Assembly: GCF_013201035.1 (NCBI RefSeq)
Contig: NZ_CP053707.1
Coordinates: 3,162,001 to 3,226,000, forward strand
Source of the DNA: Arthrobacter sp. NEB 688
GTDB lineage: Bacteria > Actinomycetota > Actinomycetes > Actinomycetales > Dermatophilaceae
Length of the DNA stretch: 64,000 nt
Direction of reading: 5' to 3'
In this document: positions 1-8,804 of the stretch, piece after piece
How positions within the stretch are numbered: position 1 is the first letter of the stretch
How the letters are laid out: every line of letters begins with the position of its first letter
The notes under the pieces: model-generated
The model's input: only the letters and a program-made list of their open reading frames with translations
Told to the model about the DNA's origin: nothing
Databases searched by the model: none
Position numbers and translations under genes: made by a program

Positions 1-1919
1 TCCTCGAGGACGGTGGAGCGGGCACCGGTGCCCAGGTCGACGCGGACGATGCTCTTGCCGTCGTCGGCGACCGCCAGGAAGGCCGACCCGTCCGGGAGCC
101 ACCGGGGAGAGCTCAGGCCGGCCGTGGTGGCGACCTCGGTCATGGAGGAGCTGGCGGCGTCGAGGAAGAAGATCCCTCCCGGCTCGACGACCTCGCTTCC
201 CCGGGTGACCCGCGGGCGGACCACGAGCGCTCGGGTCCCGTCCGGTGAGACGTCCGCCATGTGTGGGGCGTAGGTCGAGCTCGCGGTGGAGCCGGTGTTC
301 GTCGTGGGTGTCATCCGGGTGATGTAGCCCCCGTACCCGTCACCCACGACGGCGAGCAGCGAGCCACGGCGGGGGTCGAAGCCCATGGACATGGGGAACC
401 GTGAGCTCGATGGCGACGCGTAGCCGAAGGTCCCGCCGACGCTCCAGCCCTGGTCGGGGTTCACGGGAAGGGCGCCCTTGGACGTGCCGAGGATGAGCCA
501 GGACTCAGGGACCGCGACGGTGGCCCACGGGCTCGGCATGTCTCGTCCGTCGCTCGTCTCCAGCACGACCCGGTACCGGTGGTCGCCGGTCGCGACGCCG
601 CCGAGATCCCGCAGCCAGGACGACCCGGCGACCTGCGCCGCGGAGACGGTCGCCACCAGCGTGACGTCGTCGCCGACCAGTTGTTCGACGCGGTAGGACT
701 TCACGCTGGTGGCCAGCGAGGAAGGGGGAGACCAGGTGAGCCTCAGCCCTCGTGGTGAGCTCACCCCGGTGGGAGCCGGCTGACCCAGCCCGTCGAGCTG
801 CCCGACGGCGACCCCTGCCTCGACGACACCCTGCGCGGTGCCGAGGGCCACGAGGGCGCGTGACTCCTTGACGGCTCCGGCGGCCGGTGTGAAGGCGACG
901 GCGACGTCGCAGGTGGCGCCGGGCTGAAGAGGTGCACCGATGCACGTACCGCCCGTCGCCGCCAGCCCGGACGGGGCGCCATCCGGCAGTGCCACCAGCT
1001 GCACCGACGTCACGTCGACGGGTGCGGTCCCGTCGTTGCGGACGGTGGCGGTCGTGGTGCTCGACGCGCCCGGGGCGGCTTGGGCGACCGCCGGACCCGT
1101 CAGCCGGGGCAGGCCGTACGGATCGGCTGTCCGCCAACGGAACCGAAGGCTCAGGTGGTGTCCGTTCCCGCAGTCCAGCTCTGCGTCGACGCTCTGGGAG
1201 GCCGGTCCGGCCAAGGCGTACGCGGTTCGGGTCACCGTCGCCGATCCGGTGGGGTTGTCGCACGACGTCCCGGCGCGCACACCGAGCGGCAGCTGCCCCT
1301 CACCGGACCCCACGTCGTACGTGCCGTCCGGCACGCGGACCTCGTCCATGGAGTGCCGCCAGTCCGAGCCGAAGGCCCGCGAACCGTTGACGGGGTACTG
1401 GAGCGCGGGGCCGTCCACCTCGACGCTGTCGAGATCGTCGGTGACCGCCGATGCCTGGTCCCAGACGGCGACCAGGACGCTTCGCGCCCCCTCGTAGGGG
1501 CCCGGCCACGGCACCCTCGACACGTCACCGGTCGGCGCCGTGGGTGCGCTCTCCCCACCTGAGTTGACGGCGGTGACCGTGTAGCTGACCGGCCCGGCCG
1601 TCTGAGCCGAGTCGTCGTTGTACTGCCCGTAGCCGTCGTACATCGAGGCCGGGATCTGCACGGTGTCGTCGCCCGACGCCGAGGAACGCGTGATCCGGTA
1701 GGCCGTGGGCGCGGAGGCCGTGGCCGTCACCGGCCCTCGGAACCAGTCCACGCGGATGCCGTCGACGAAGGGCCGGACGGTGGAGATGACGGGGGTGGAC
1801 GGCGCGAGTGCCGCCGCCACTCCGCTTCGCGACGTCGCGGACGCGGACGGGGCGCCCACGGCAACGGCACCCACGAGCACCCACCCGATGGCCGCGCCAC
1901 TTGCTCGTCGAGACAGCAC
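1..1919 (-). CDS. Secreted fibronectin-III / beta-propeller protein, 3' end off the window
   Basis: Open for about 639 codons from a GTG at 1919 to the window edge; the stop is not included. AGGGGGGAAT lies just before the GTG. The first ~28 residues are a basic start, a hydrophobic stretch and an Ala-rich cleavage region, so the protein is probably secreted. The middle reads as fibronectin-type domains (…TYTVTAVNSGGES-like strands, then a second Fn3-like stretch around 560-800). The last part before the edge has TolB/WD40-like (PD40) blades such as VSPDGTRALVV and SPRWLPDGSAFLAV. The family suggests extracellular binding or glycan-linked function; no enzyme domain is seen in the visible part. 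Family call is by pattern only. Confidence 0.75.
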   Translation of the reverse strand, partial: MLSRRASGAAIGWVLVGAVAVGAPSASATSRSGVAAALAPSTPVISTVRPFVDGIRVDWFRGPVTATASAPTAYRITRSSASGDDTVQIPASMYDGYGQYNDDSAQTAGPVSYTVTAVNSGGESAPTAPTGDVSRVPWPGPYEGARSVLVAVWDQASAVTDDLDSVEVDGPALQYPVNGSRAFGSDWRHSMDEVRVPDGTYDVGSGEGQLPLGVRAGTSCDNPTGSATVTRTAYALAGPASQSVDAELDCGNGHHLSLRFRWRTADPYGLPRLTGPAVAQAAPGASSTTTATVRNDGTAPVDVTSVQLVALPDGAPSGLAATGGTCIGAPLQPGATCDVAVAFTPAAGAVKESRALVALGTAQGVVEAGVAVGQLDGLGQPAPTGVSSPRGLRLTWSPPSSLATSVKSYRVEQLVGDDVTLVATVSAAQVAGSSWLRDLGGVATGDHRYRVVLETSDGRDMPSPWATVAVPESWLILGTSKGALPVNPDQGWSVGGTFGYASPSSSRFPMSMGFDPRRGSLLAVVGDGYGGYITRMTPTTNTGSTASSTYAPHMADVSPDGTRALVVRPRVTRGSEVVEPGGIFFLDAASSSMTEVATTAGLSSPRWLPDGSAFLAVADDGKSIVRVDLGTGARSTVLE

Positions 1920-2081
1920 GATTCCCCCCTCACCTGACGTGGCCGAGGCGGGTGTCGGCTGGGCCGGTCGGCCCTGGCCGGGCGGCTCAGCGTACGACGT
2001 CAGGCTGCTGCCGTCCGTCGTTCCGTGGATTCCTCGCGAACGTTCTCCCCGGCCGCTCACGCCGCTGGTCGGGTGGTCCTG

Positions 2082-2606
2082 TCACGCGGCCCTGAGTGCC
2101 CGTCGGTAGCGAGCGCGATACCCGTACTGGGCAACGAGAGCCAGTGGGAACACGATGCGCCACCAGCCCTCGCCGGGTCGGGTCAGGGAGCGCAGTGTGA
2201 GCCACACACCGCCGTCGGGAGCGCGACGGACGATGAACGCCTCCTCTCCCGAGACCGGGTGCCCCCTCCGGGTGCCGTAGGAGAAACCGCAGCGATCCGG
2301 CTCGTCGATGACCTCCACGACTCGCACGGGCTCCCGCAGAGTCCACGGCCCGAGACGCGCGACCAGGACGCGATCCTGTCCGGGCGCCACGCGGAGCCCG
2401 TCGGGGGACCCGAGGGACACCTCGAACCCGCTCCGCGTCTTGACACCCCACTGCAGGACCGCTGACGACGCCTGGTCCCACAGGTCCTCGCCGTGCCCCA
2501 GCAGGCTCGAGCCTTCGTGGCGGCGGTACCCAGGTGGTGCCGACGCCCAGGTCAGCTCGTCGACGTGCGTCGCCCCTGGCGCGTCGTAGCTCAGGTCGTC
2601 GGGCAC
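2082..2606 (-). CDS. DUF1990 family protein
   Basis: 174 residues from a GTG at 2606. An upstream in-frame start at 2714 would add residues unlike the family and would run into the terminator hairpin region. The sequence fits DUF1990: an N-terminal LSYDAPGAT-type beginning, a central GYRRHEGSSLLGHGEDLW block, and a C-terminal YGTRRGHPVSGEEAFIV and ARYRRALR ending. The family is small, cytosolic and of unknown function. It looks like a chromosomal gene lying just outside the integrase-bearing region. Confidence 0.85.
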   Translation of the reverse strand: MPDDLSYDAPGATHVDELTWASAPPGYRRHEGSSLLGHGEDLWDQASSAVLQWGVKTRSGFEVSLGSPDGLRVAPGQDRVLVARLGPWTLREPVRVVEVIDEPDRCGFSYGTRRGHPVSGEEAFIVRRAPDGGVWLTLRSLTRPGEGWWRIVFPLALVAQYGYRARYRRALRAA

Positions 2607-2724
2607 CTCACCAGTCTCGCCCGGAGCGTCTCTCCTGGTGGTGGAGGACGGACACTCCCGCCCATGCCGCGGGCAGAGCGATCGAGCCCGGCGACGAGCG
2701 CCGATCCGGTGCAAGCGGCAAGCG

Positions 2725-2766
2725 AAAGGGCCTCCGACCGGCGTTTCCGCTGGTCAGAGGCCCTTT
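2725..2766. terminator. Terminator-like hairpin next to the attachment core
   Basis: AAAGGGCCTC (2725-2734) pairs perfectly with GAGGCCCTTT (2757-2766), and the stem is extended by GACC/GGTC. Read on the minus strand it lies directly after a tRNA 3'-end-like sequence, the usual position of a tRNA terminator; inferred to be the original terminator of the tRNA gene used for integration. Confidence 0.65.
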
Positions 2767-2772
2767 GGTACC

Positions 2773-2796
2773 GCTCCCCCGGTTGGACTCGAACGA
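2773..2796 (-). other. tRNA 3'-end fragment, probable attachment site core
   Basis: On the minus strand this reads as a T-loop (TTCGAGT) followed by CCAAC and an acceptor-like CGGGGGAGC, as in the 3' end of a tRNA with a TCCCC-type acceptor (tRNA-Asn is the best guess). The T-stem and everything further 5' do not continue as a tRNA, so only the 3' portion is present. It sits between the terminator hairpin and the integrase gene. That is the arrangement left when an element integrates into a tRNA 3' end. An intact tRNA should then lie at the other end of the element, which I did not find in this window. Confidence 0.5.
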
Positions 2797-2935
2797 ACGA
2801 TTGGTTCTGTTGGACCGGAGTGGACACTTACGGTCACAGATGTCCCCTGACCTGCACAAATGCCTCGCTCACAGACTGCTCCAACTGTCCATCCGAGGGT
2901 CGAAAAGGGACAGAAATGCCCCTACGATCCGATGC

Positions 2936-4171
2936 ATGAACGATGCAAAACGGGCGCGCCACCGCTTCGGGCAGGTGTCGCGGATGCGCTCGGGGCGTTG
3001 GCAGGCGCGCTACAGCGTCCCTACCAACCACCCCTCGGGTCGCGGCGGGCAGCTCATCTCCGCCCCCCACACGTTCGAGCCGACGACGTACGGACGTGAG
3101 GCGGCGAGGGACTGGTTACGCGACGAAGAACGCCGCTTGATCGCCGAGGGAGCGCAGTGGACCACCCTGGCAGAACGAGCGGAGACGGAGAGAAGACAAG
3201 CCGAACGCGAGGCCGTCATCACCTTCGCGGAGTACTCGGCGGCATGGTTACGGACGCGCCGAACCCGCAATGGTCCACTCCAGGAGTCCACGCGTCGCTC
3301 GTACGGTCTGTGGCTCAGGAAGTACCTTCTGCCTTCCCTGGGCCCACTGCCTCTTGACGAAATCACGCCTACGGTTGTCCTCCGCTGGTACGAGCAGTCC
3401 CTCCCCCAGGACAAGCCCAAGACCACCCGTGAGTGCTACGCGTTGGGCTCCGCCATCATGCGAAGCGCAACATCGGCCGACGGTGTGCTTCCGGGGGCCA
3501 TCAACCCTTTCAAGGTCGACGGTGCCGGCACCATCGGCAGCCGGTCCGAGGCACGAACCGAAGTGATCGACGACGCCGACCTGCGACTCATCACGGCCAC
3601 CATCCGCCCCGAGTGGCGAGCCATGGTTGCCCTCGCTCTCGGCTGCGGCCTCCGCTTCGGGGAGATCATCGCGTTGCGCCGCTCCGACATCGACCTGAGC
3701 GCCAAGGTCCCAGTCGTCCGGGTGACGCGCGCCATCGGCACCGGAGCGAACGGGCGACGATACGAGAAAGGGCCCAAGAGCCAAGCGGGCAGGCGCGACC
3801 AACGGATCCCGGTACCCGTTCTCGCGGCGCTGACGCATCACATTGATACCTACGTGGCCGGGCGCAACGGACTGCTCTTCCCCGCTCACGACGGTGGATG
3901 GCTCTCCGAGACCAGCTTTCGCAAGGGCAGAGGCGGATGGGCTGCCGTCCGCGACGCAGTCGGAAGGTCGATCAACTTCCACGACCTCCGCGCGACCGGG
4001 GCAACACGAATGGCCCAGCGGGGAGCTCACGTCGCCGAGGTCAAGCTCTTTCTTGGGGACAGCTCAACCCAAGCGGCCGAACGCTACGTGCGAGCAACTC
4101 AGAGCCGCATGGACGAACTCACTACCGCCGCGTTCTCGGACATCAGCTTCGACAACGCCATGACTGTGTGA
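2936..4171 (+). CDS. int: Tyrosine recombinase / phage-type integrase
   Basis: 411 residues from the ATG at 2936; upstream codons in frame are not integrase-like. There is an N-terminal AP2-like/arm-binding region, a SAM-like core-binding domain around 105-200 and a C-terminal catalytic domain. Visible catalytic residues are R240 (in GLRFGEIIAL), H349 and R352 (in FHDLRATG) and Tyr384 (in AERYV). The usual His/Trp before the Tyr is Asp375 (LGDSS), a less common substitution. The gene lies immediately after the tRNA-end fragment, so it probably acts there. The stop is followed by about 280 bp without a gene. A decayed homologue lies at 12.9 kb. Confidence 0.93.
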   Translation: MNDAKRARHRFGQVSRMRSGRWQARYSVPTNHPSGRGGQLISAPHTFEPTTYGREAARDWLRDEERRLIAEGAQWTTLAERAETERRQAEREAVITFAEYSAAWLRTRRTRNGPLQESTRRSYGLWLRKYLLPSLGPLPLDEITPTVVLRWYEQSLPQDKPKTTRECYALGSAIMRSATSADGVLPGAINPFKVDGAGTIGSRSEARTEVIDDADLRLITATIRPEWRAMVALALGCGLRFGEIIALRRSDIDLSAKVPVVRVTRAIGTGANGRRYEKGPKSQAGRRDQRIPVPVLAALTHHIDTYVAGRNGLLFPAHDGGWLSETSFRKGRGGWAAVRDAVGRSINFHDLRATGATRMAQRGAHVAEVKLFLGDSSTQAAERYVRATQSRMDELTTAAFSDISFDNAMTV

Positions 4172-4453
4172 AAGGCGCGCTTCGGTCCCATATTCGCTGC
4201 ACGCGTTTGGCATCCGAGCCGGTCCTCCAGCGGCACCGCTTACGCTCTCTTGGCAACGAGCCCGGCGATGTCGCTCTCACCGGCGGCACCGTCGCCTCAC
4301 GCCCGATCCGCTCGCTCCTCCAACTTCGGGTTCCGGGGACGCTCGCCCACCCGATAGGATCACCCGGGCAGGGACCGATTCGCGTGGGTCACGACTGGAC
4401 CCGCCTGCTCTGTGGACGATGTAGCCGCGGACACATCCGCCGAACGGAACGCC

Positions 4454-5083
4454 ATGGGCACCGAGAACTCCACAGCGCGACTGGCCTTGAGCCTCGCCCC
4501 CGGGCAGCTCGTCCTCCACGGAGCGTGGTGGCCACGCTCGCACCGCCTCGACGAGGAGCTGCCGCCCCTCGACCTCGCCATGAAGGACGCCACCGGCGCC
4601 GGGGTCGCGCGGTTCGCCTACACCGTGGGCACCTGGACCGACCAGCCACGCAAGGTGCGCACGGCCACCCACATGATCAAGATCGGGTGGTTCAGCACCG
4701 GCGACTTCCCCGACAGCGTCGATCTCAGCCTCGACGACTATCGCCGGGCGGTTCTGGTGGTCATCCCGCCCGAGGCGAGCGAGGACGAGGCGCACGTCGT
4801 GATGTCCCGCTTCGCGGCGGCCGGCGCAGCCGGCGGCTTCGATGCCACGTACCGCTCGAGCGAGCTGCCGGCTGACATCGCGGCCGACATCGCGGCCGTC
4901 AAGGAGTCGTTCCGCCGGGCCATCGGCAGCATCCGCCGACTTCCTGAGGCCGGACCCCGCACCCTCGCCGCCACGGCTCTCGAGGTCGATCTGGCCGTCG
5001 CCGCGACCGAGGCCCGCACGGTCGCGCTGCACTCCCCGGAGCCGACTCATCCCGCCGAGGGTCATGCAGTGTCCACCGACTGA
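4454..5083 (+). CDS. DUF5994 family protein
   Basis: 209 residues from the ATG at 4454 (preceded by GGAACGCC); an earlier start at 4412 is possible but adds non-conserved residues. The N-terminal half shows the family pattern: LALSLAPG, then GAWWPRS, DEELPPL, VGTWTDQP, HMIKIGWF and a VLVVIPP strand. The C-terminal half is an Ala/Arg-rich helical extension. The family is typical of actinomycetes; function unknown, cytosolic. It stands alone between the integrase and the regulators. Confidence 0.8.
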   Translation: MGTENSTARLALSLAPGQLVLHGAWWPRSHRLDEELPPLDLAMKDATGAGVARFAYTVGTWTDQPRKVRTATHMIKIGWFSTGDFPDSVDLSLDDYRRAVLVVIPPEASEDEAHVVMSRFAAAGAAGGFDATYRSSELPADIAADIAAVKESFRRAIGSIRRLPEAGPRTLAATALEVDLAVAATEARTVALHSPEPTHPAEGHAVSTD

Positions 5084-5710
5084 GGTGGCGCTGAACACGA
5101 TCACGGGAGCACCGAGGAGGCCGTCCGCGGCAGCCTGGAGACCGAAGCCATCACCTCACGGGTCGGCGAGGACGCCCCCGGGGCGATAGGCAACCAGGGA
5201 CGTCCCCGTGACATCCCTCGAGGTGCCAGGTCGGTCGTCCGCGCCTCGCTGTTGGACGTGAACGCACCATCTCATCTGTACCCTCGCGCCGGCGGTGCAA
5301 CCTCCCACCACCAGCTACACGATGCCCACGGACGCGTAGCCAGACGGACACCAAGATGCCAGGTCGAGACCGGCGTCGTGCCCCCTCTCCCCGGTCCCGG
5401 ATTGACGACCTCCAGCGTCGGTGCCACCCTGACGGTGGCGCCTCGCCGGACCCCTGCGCCGGCGAGGCGACTCATGCCCGTCCGCGGTGCGCCCGTGGGA
5501 AGGTGATCGCCTTCTCTCCCGGCCGGGTCCGATGCGCGCCAAGCACCGAACGGGCCGTGAGTCCGACCGAGACCTCGGCATCGCACGAGCGACGTCTCAC
5601 GTCCCATGGATCCCTCGGCAACCCGACGTCGATCCCGGATCGCCCGGGCCGTCATCGCACCGTGAGGCCGGGCGTGACCCTCACGTTCACCACATCACGA
5701 GGCGCCCCTG
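5084..5710. other. No gene recognised
   Basis: About 630 bp between the DUF5994 gene and the end of the GAF-ANTAR pair. Short overlapping open frames occur on both strands but none shows a ribosome-binding site, a recognisable motif or consistent codon bias. No repeat or RNA gene was seen. Confidence 0.5.
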
Positions 5711-6439
5711 TCACGACCGGGTGGTTGTGTGACGAAGAATCGACGTGGCACTGGTCGAGCGCCCCACGACGGAGGCCGCCACCACCGCCAGCTGTTCACC
5801 GCGATCGCGTGCGTATCCCCGGAGGGCGCCGAACGCCTCCTCCATGTCCACAGCCCCTTCACCGGCGATCATCCCCTTCGCCTGCTCGATGACCACACGG
5901 CTGTCCAGCGCTCGTTGGAGCTGAGCGGTCACCGTCGTCTGTCCCGACACGACACGCGCGTTGACGATGGCGATGGTCGCGACGTGGGCGAGGGCTCGCG
6001 CCAGCGCGAGATCAGGCGCTGACATGGAAGTCTCCGCCTCACCGAAGAGACCCAACGACCCGATGGCCTCCTGCTGGAGCTGCAGGGGCAGCGCATGGAC
6101 GGCGCGAAGCCCCGACGAGACCGCCATCCTGCTCACGCTGGGCCACCGATCGGCCGCCTCGGCGAGGTCGACCGAGGTCACGGGGGCACGGGTCCGGAAC
6201 GCCTCCACGCAAGGTCCCTCCTCGCGGTTCCCCAGCAGCACCTCCTGTGCGTTCGCGAGCCCCGGGGTGGCGGCCATCACCGTGAGGCGGCCGTCCACGG
6301 CGACGAGAACCCCTGCCGCGGTGATCGGCAGCAGGCTGACGCAGCTGGTGGCCAGGCTCGTCATCAGTCGCTCCGACTCCTTCTCGCCCGCCAGGGCGAC
6401 GAAGGCCCGGACGACCTCCGACTCGCGCGCCCGGTTCAC
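5711..6439 (-). CDS. GAF-ANTAR regulator (downstream copy)
   Basis: 242 residues from a GTG whose first bases overlap the stop of the upstream gene (GTGA). Residues ~20-165 form a GAF domain; residues ~170-225 form an ANTAR domain (QLQRALDSRVVIEQAKGM then a two-helix tail). ANTAR domains bind paired RNA hairpins and act as antiterminators; GAF domains sense a ligand or redox state. It is translationally coupled to a second GAF-ANTAR protein of the same length, so the two may heterodimerise. Target transcripts are not evident here. Confidence 0.9.
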   Translation of the reverse strand: MNRARESEVVRAFVALAGEKESERLMTSLATSCVSLLPITAAGVLVAVDGRLTVMAATPGLANAQEVLLGNREEGPCVEAFRTRAPVTSVDLAEAADRWPSVSRMAVSSGLRAVHALPLQLQQEAIGSLGLFGEAETSMSAPDLALARALAHVATIAIVNARVVSGQTTVTAQLQRALDSRVVIEQAKGMIAGEGAVDMEEAFGALRGYARDRGEQLAVVAASVVGRSTSATSILRHTTTRS

Positions 6440-7164
6440 GATCGCTCCTCGTCGGTGTCGACCTCGAGCAGGATCCGACGCCCGACGACGTCCTCGGCCA
6501 CCTCGTCCGCGGTGCGCCCGGTCGCAACGGCCCGGTCACGCAACCGCCGCAGCGCCGCATCGCGGTCAATCCCCAGCTGAGACATCACGAGGCCGGTCGC
6601 CTGATGGATCCGAGAGCGCGCGGGAACGTCACCCGACAGCCAGGGACCGCCGTCCTGCCGAGTCCCCGGGTCGAGGACACCCACCAACTCGATGATGGGC
6701 ACAGCCGCCAGGTCGGCGGCGACCACGGCACAGGCGAGGTCCTCGGGACCCAGGGAGCCCGGGATCAGGCGGTACAGCACGAGCGCGCCCACAGCCTGCC
6801 CCGAGATCCGCACGGGGAAGGCGAAAGCGGCACGCACGCCGTCACCCAGGGCCGCGCGGGTGTACGCGGGCCACCTGCCCTTTACGGTGGTGAGGTCGTC
6901 CACGAGCAGGATGCGCCCGCTGGTGACCGCGTCGAGGCACGGACCCTCGCCGAACGTGAACTGGAGCTCGTCCAGCCGCCGGCTCCTGACGCTGTCCGCG
7001 CCGACCGTGCCCCGTGACTCGCCCTCGAGGACGACCGAGATGGCCGCACCGTCGACCGGGAGCAGCTCCACGCACCCCGCGCACAGGGCCTCGGCCGCCG
7101 GGCGCCCCGGGACGGCCTGCACCATCTTCCGGCCCAGCGCCTCCGTGGCCTCAGGGGGCGCCAT
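6436..7164 (-). CDS. GAF-ANTAR regulator (upstream copy)
   Basis: 242 residues from the ATG at 7164, preceded by GGGGGGAGCGGG. The longer upstream frame is a low-complexity shadow. It has an N-terminal GAF domain (~20-160, with LCAGCVELLPVDGAAISV and FGEGPCLDAV) and a C-terminal ANTAR domain (~175-235, IHQATGLVMSQLGIDRDAAL). It is the first gene of a two-gene unit with the next ANTAR protein. As a family member it is expected to control transcription elongation by RNA binding. Confidence 0.9.
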   Translation of the reverse strand: MAPPEATEALGRKMVQAVPGRPAAEALCAGCVELLPVDGAAISVVLEGESRGTVGADSVRSRRLDELQFTFGEGPCLDAVTSGRILLVDDLTTVKGRWPAYTRAALGDGVRAAFAFPVRISGQAVGALVLYRLIPGSLGPEDLACAVVAADLAAVPIIELVGVLDPGTRQDGGPWLSGDVPARSRIHQATGLVMSQLGIDRDAALRRLRDRAVATGRTADEVAEDVVGRRILLEVDTDEERS

Positions 7165-7595
7165 CCCGCTCCCCCCGTCCCCCCGGCTCGCTCGAGCCGG
7201 TCCACGGCCCCGCTCCCCCCCTGGCAGGGAGCGGGACCGCAGGCACCGACTCGGTGAGGCCGTGACGCCTCGCGAGCGTGGACCGCACGGGGAGAGGCAG
7301 GCGGTCCAGGATGCGCGAGCGTCGACATCCGGGGGGTCGCGCAGCGCTGACCGTCCCGGCGTGCGACGCCGCCACCTCGACGGGCGCCTGTGCACCCTCG
7401 TCCTCGTCCATCCGGCACCTGTCCACCTGGTCGGGTCACCGGGGTCCGGGGCGACGTCGTACCTGCCACGCTAGACCTGCCGTCCCCCCGGGGCAACGAA
7501 ACGACAGCACGCGAGGACCGGCGCCGGGAGGCCACCCTCGTCGGGCCGGGCGAGCGGGGACGCGCCGACCGGCCCGACCGCGGTCCGAGGCCGCG
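7165..7595. other. Intergenic, upstream of the GAF-ANTAR pair
   Basis: About 430 bp between the ANTAR start and the end of the GT4 gene. It should hold the promoter of the regulator pair. No convincing ORF or hairpin seen. Confidence 0.5.
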
Positions 7596-8612
7596 TCAGG
7601 TGGGCCGGCGGACGAGCCGAGCGAAGAGGTCCTCGTACTCGTCGACCATGCGGGACGCGGAGAACCGGGCCACCACGTCGGCGCGGCACGCGCCCCGCTC
7701 CAGCCCCCCGACGGCGCGCACGGCGGCCAGCGCCTCCCGCGGCCCCGAGACGAGGAACCCCGTCACGCCGTGCCGCACGATCTCGGGCATCGAGCCCCGG
7801 CGGTGCGCGATGACGGGGGTACCCACCGCGAGGGCCTCGACGACGGCCAGGCCGAACGGTTCGTCGAAGTCGATCAGGTGCAGGAGCGCCCGCGCTCCAC
7901 CCAGGAGGCGCTCACGCTCCACCGGCCCCACCGGACCGACGTAGGACACCCGGACCCCGTCGACGAAGGGCTCGACCATCTCGCGGAAGTAGGCCTCGTC
8001 CTGCACGGTGCCCGCGATGACGAGCGGCACACCCGCCCGCAGCGCGACGTCGATCGCCTCCCTGGTGCCCTTGTGCGGGTGGACGCGCCCGAGGAAGACC
8101 AGGTACCCCGGGTGCCCGGACCCCGGAGCAAAGCACCCGAGGTCGAGCCCGTGGTGGATCGTCGCGGCGTACGTCAGGTCGGGACGGCGGTCGGCATCGC
8201 TGATCGCCACGTAGTGGCACACGTCGTCGTACGCCCGGTAGACCGGGAGGATCCGCTCGGAGGAGAAGCCGTGGATCGTCGTGACCACAGGGGTCCCCAC
8301 GAGCCGGCTGAAGACGAGAGGGAGGAAGTCGAACTGGTTGCTGATCACGTCGAACCGATCGGCCTCCTCGTAGAGCGAGGCGATGTGGAGAGCCTCGTAC
8401 ACCTTGGCGTCGACGGCCGGGTCCTCCTCGTACCCCCTCGGTGCGACCGCGCGCAACGTCGCCGAGGTCACCGAGTCCGCGGTCGCGAACAACGTGACAT
8501 CGTGCCCCCGTGCCACGAGGCCCTCGGTCAGCGTGGACGCCACCTGCTCCCAGGGGCCGTACGCCCGCGGTGGCGTGCGGTGCGCGATCGAGGCGAGGAC
8601 GGCGACTCGCAT
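7596..8612 (-). CDS. GT4-type glycosyltransferase
   Basis: 338 residues. An N-terminal GT-B domain begins MRVAVLASI and has the YGPWEQVASTLTEGLVARGH motif for acceptor-side binding. The C-terminal nucleotide-sugar domain has LGRVHPHKG and the E-x7-E signature in EPFGLAVVE. It transfers a sugar from a nucleotide donor; the donor cannot be told. It is transcribed away from the glycan operon starting at 8805, sharing a ~190-bp divergent promoter region, and is probably part of the same metabolism. Cytosolic; no signal peptide. Confidence 0.88.
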   Translation of the reverse strand: MRVAVLASIAHRTPPRAYGPWEQVASTLTEGLVARGHDVTLFATADSVTSATLRAVAPRGYEEDPAVDAKVYEALHIASLYEEADRFDVISNQFDFLPLVFSRLVGTPVVTTIHGFSSERILPVYRAYDDVCHYVAISDADRRPDLTYAATIHHGLDLGCFAPGSGHPGYLVFLGRVHPHKGTREAIDVALRAGVPLVIAGTVQDEAYFREMVEPFVDGVRVSYVGPVGPVERERLLGGARALLHLIDFDEPFGLAVVEALAVGTPVIAHRRGSMPEIVRHGVTGFLVSGPREALAAVRAVGGLERGACRADVVARFSASRMVDEYEDLFARLVRRPT

Positions 8613-8804
8613 GGTGCCTCCCGGGGTCGGGCCCCACCGTAGGGCCGAAGCAGCCTTGACGTCGCTGCTACGGTCGAAGAGCGAGATCGGTTCGGCAACG
8701 ATGCCGGGTCATCGACTCCCTCCCCACGGCCGGAGCCTCGGGGCCGCTCCCCCTTCGTGTACGGCAGCACGTTGCTGCGGCTCGGCGTCGGGAAAGCAGA
8801 TCCC

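Noticed and set aside
7278-8642. Large plus-strand open frame opposite the GT4 gene
   Set aside because: It is antisense to a clear GT4 enzyme, Arg/His/Pro-rich and without motifs; typical high-GC shadow.
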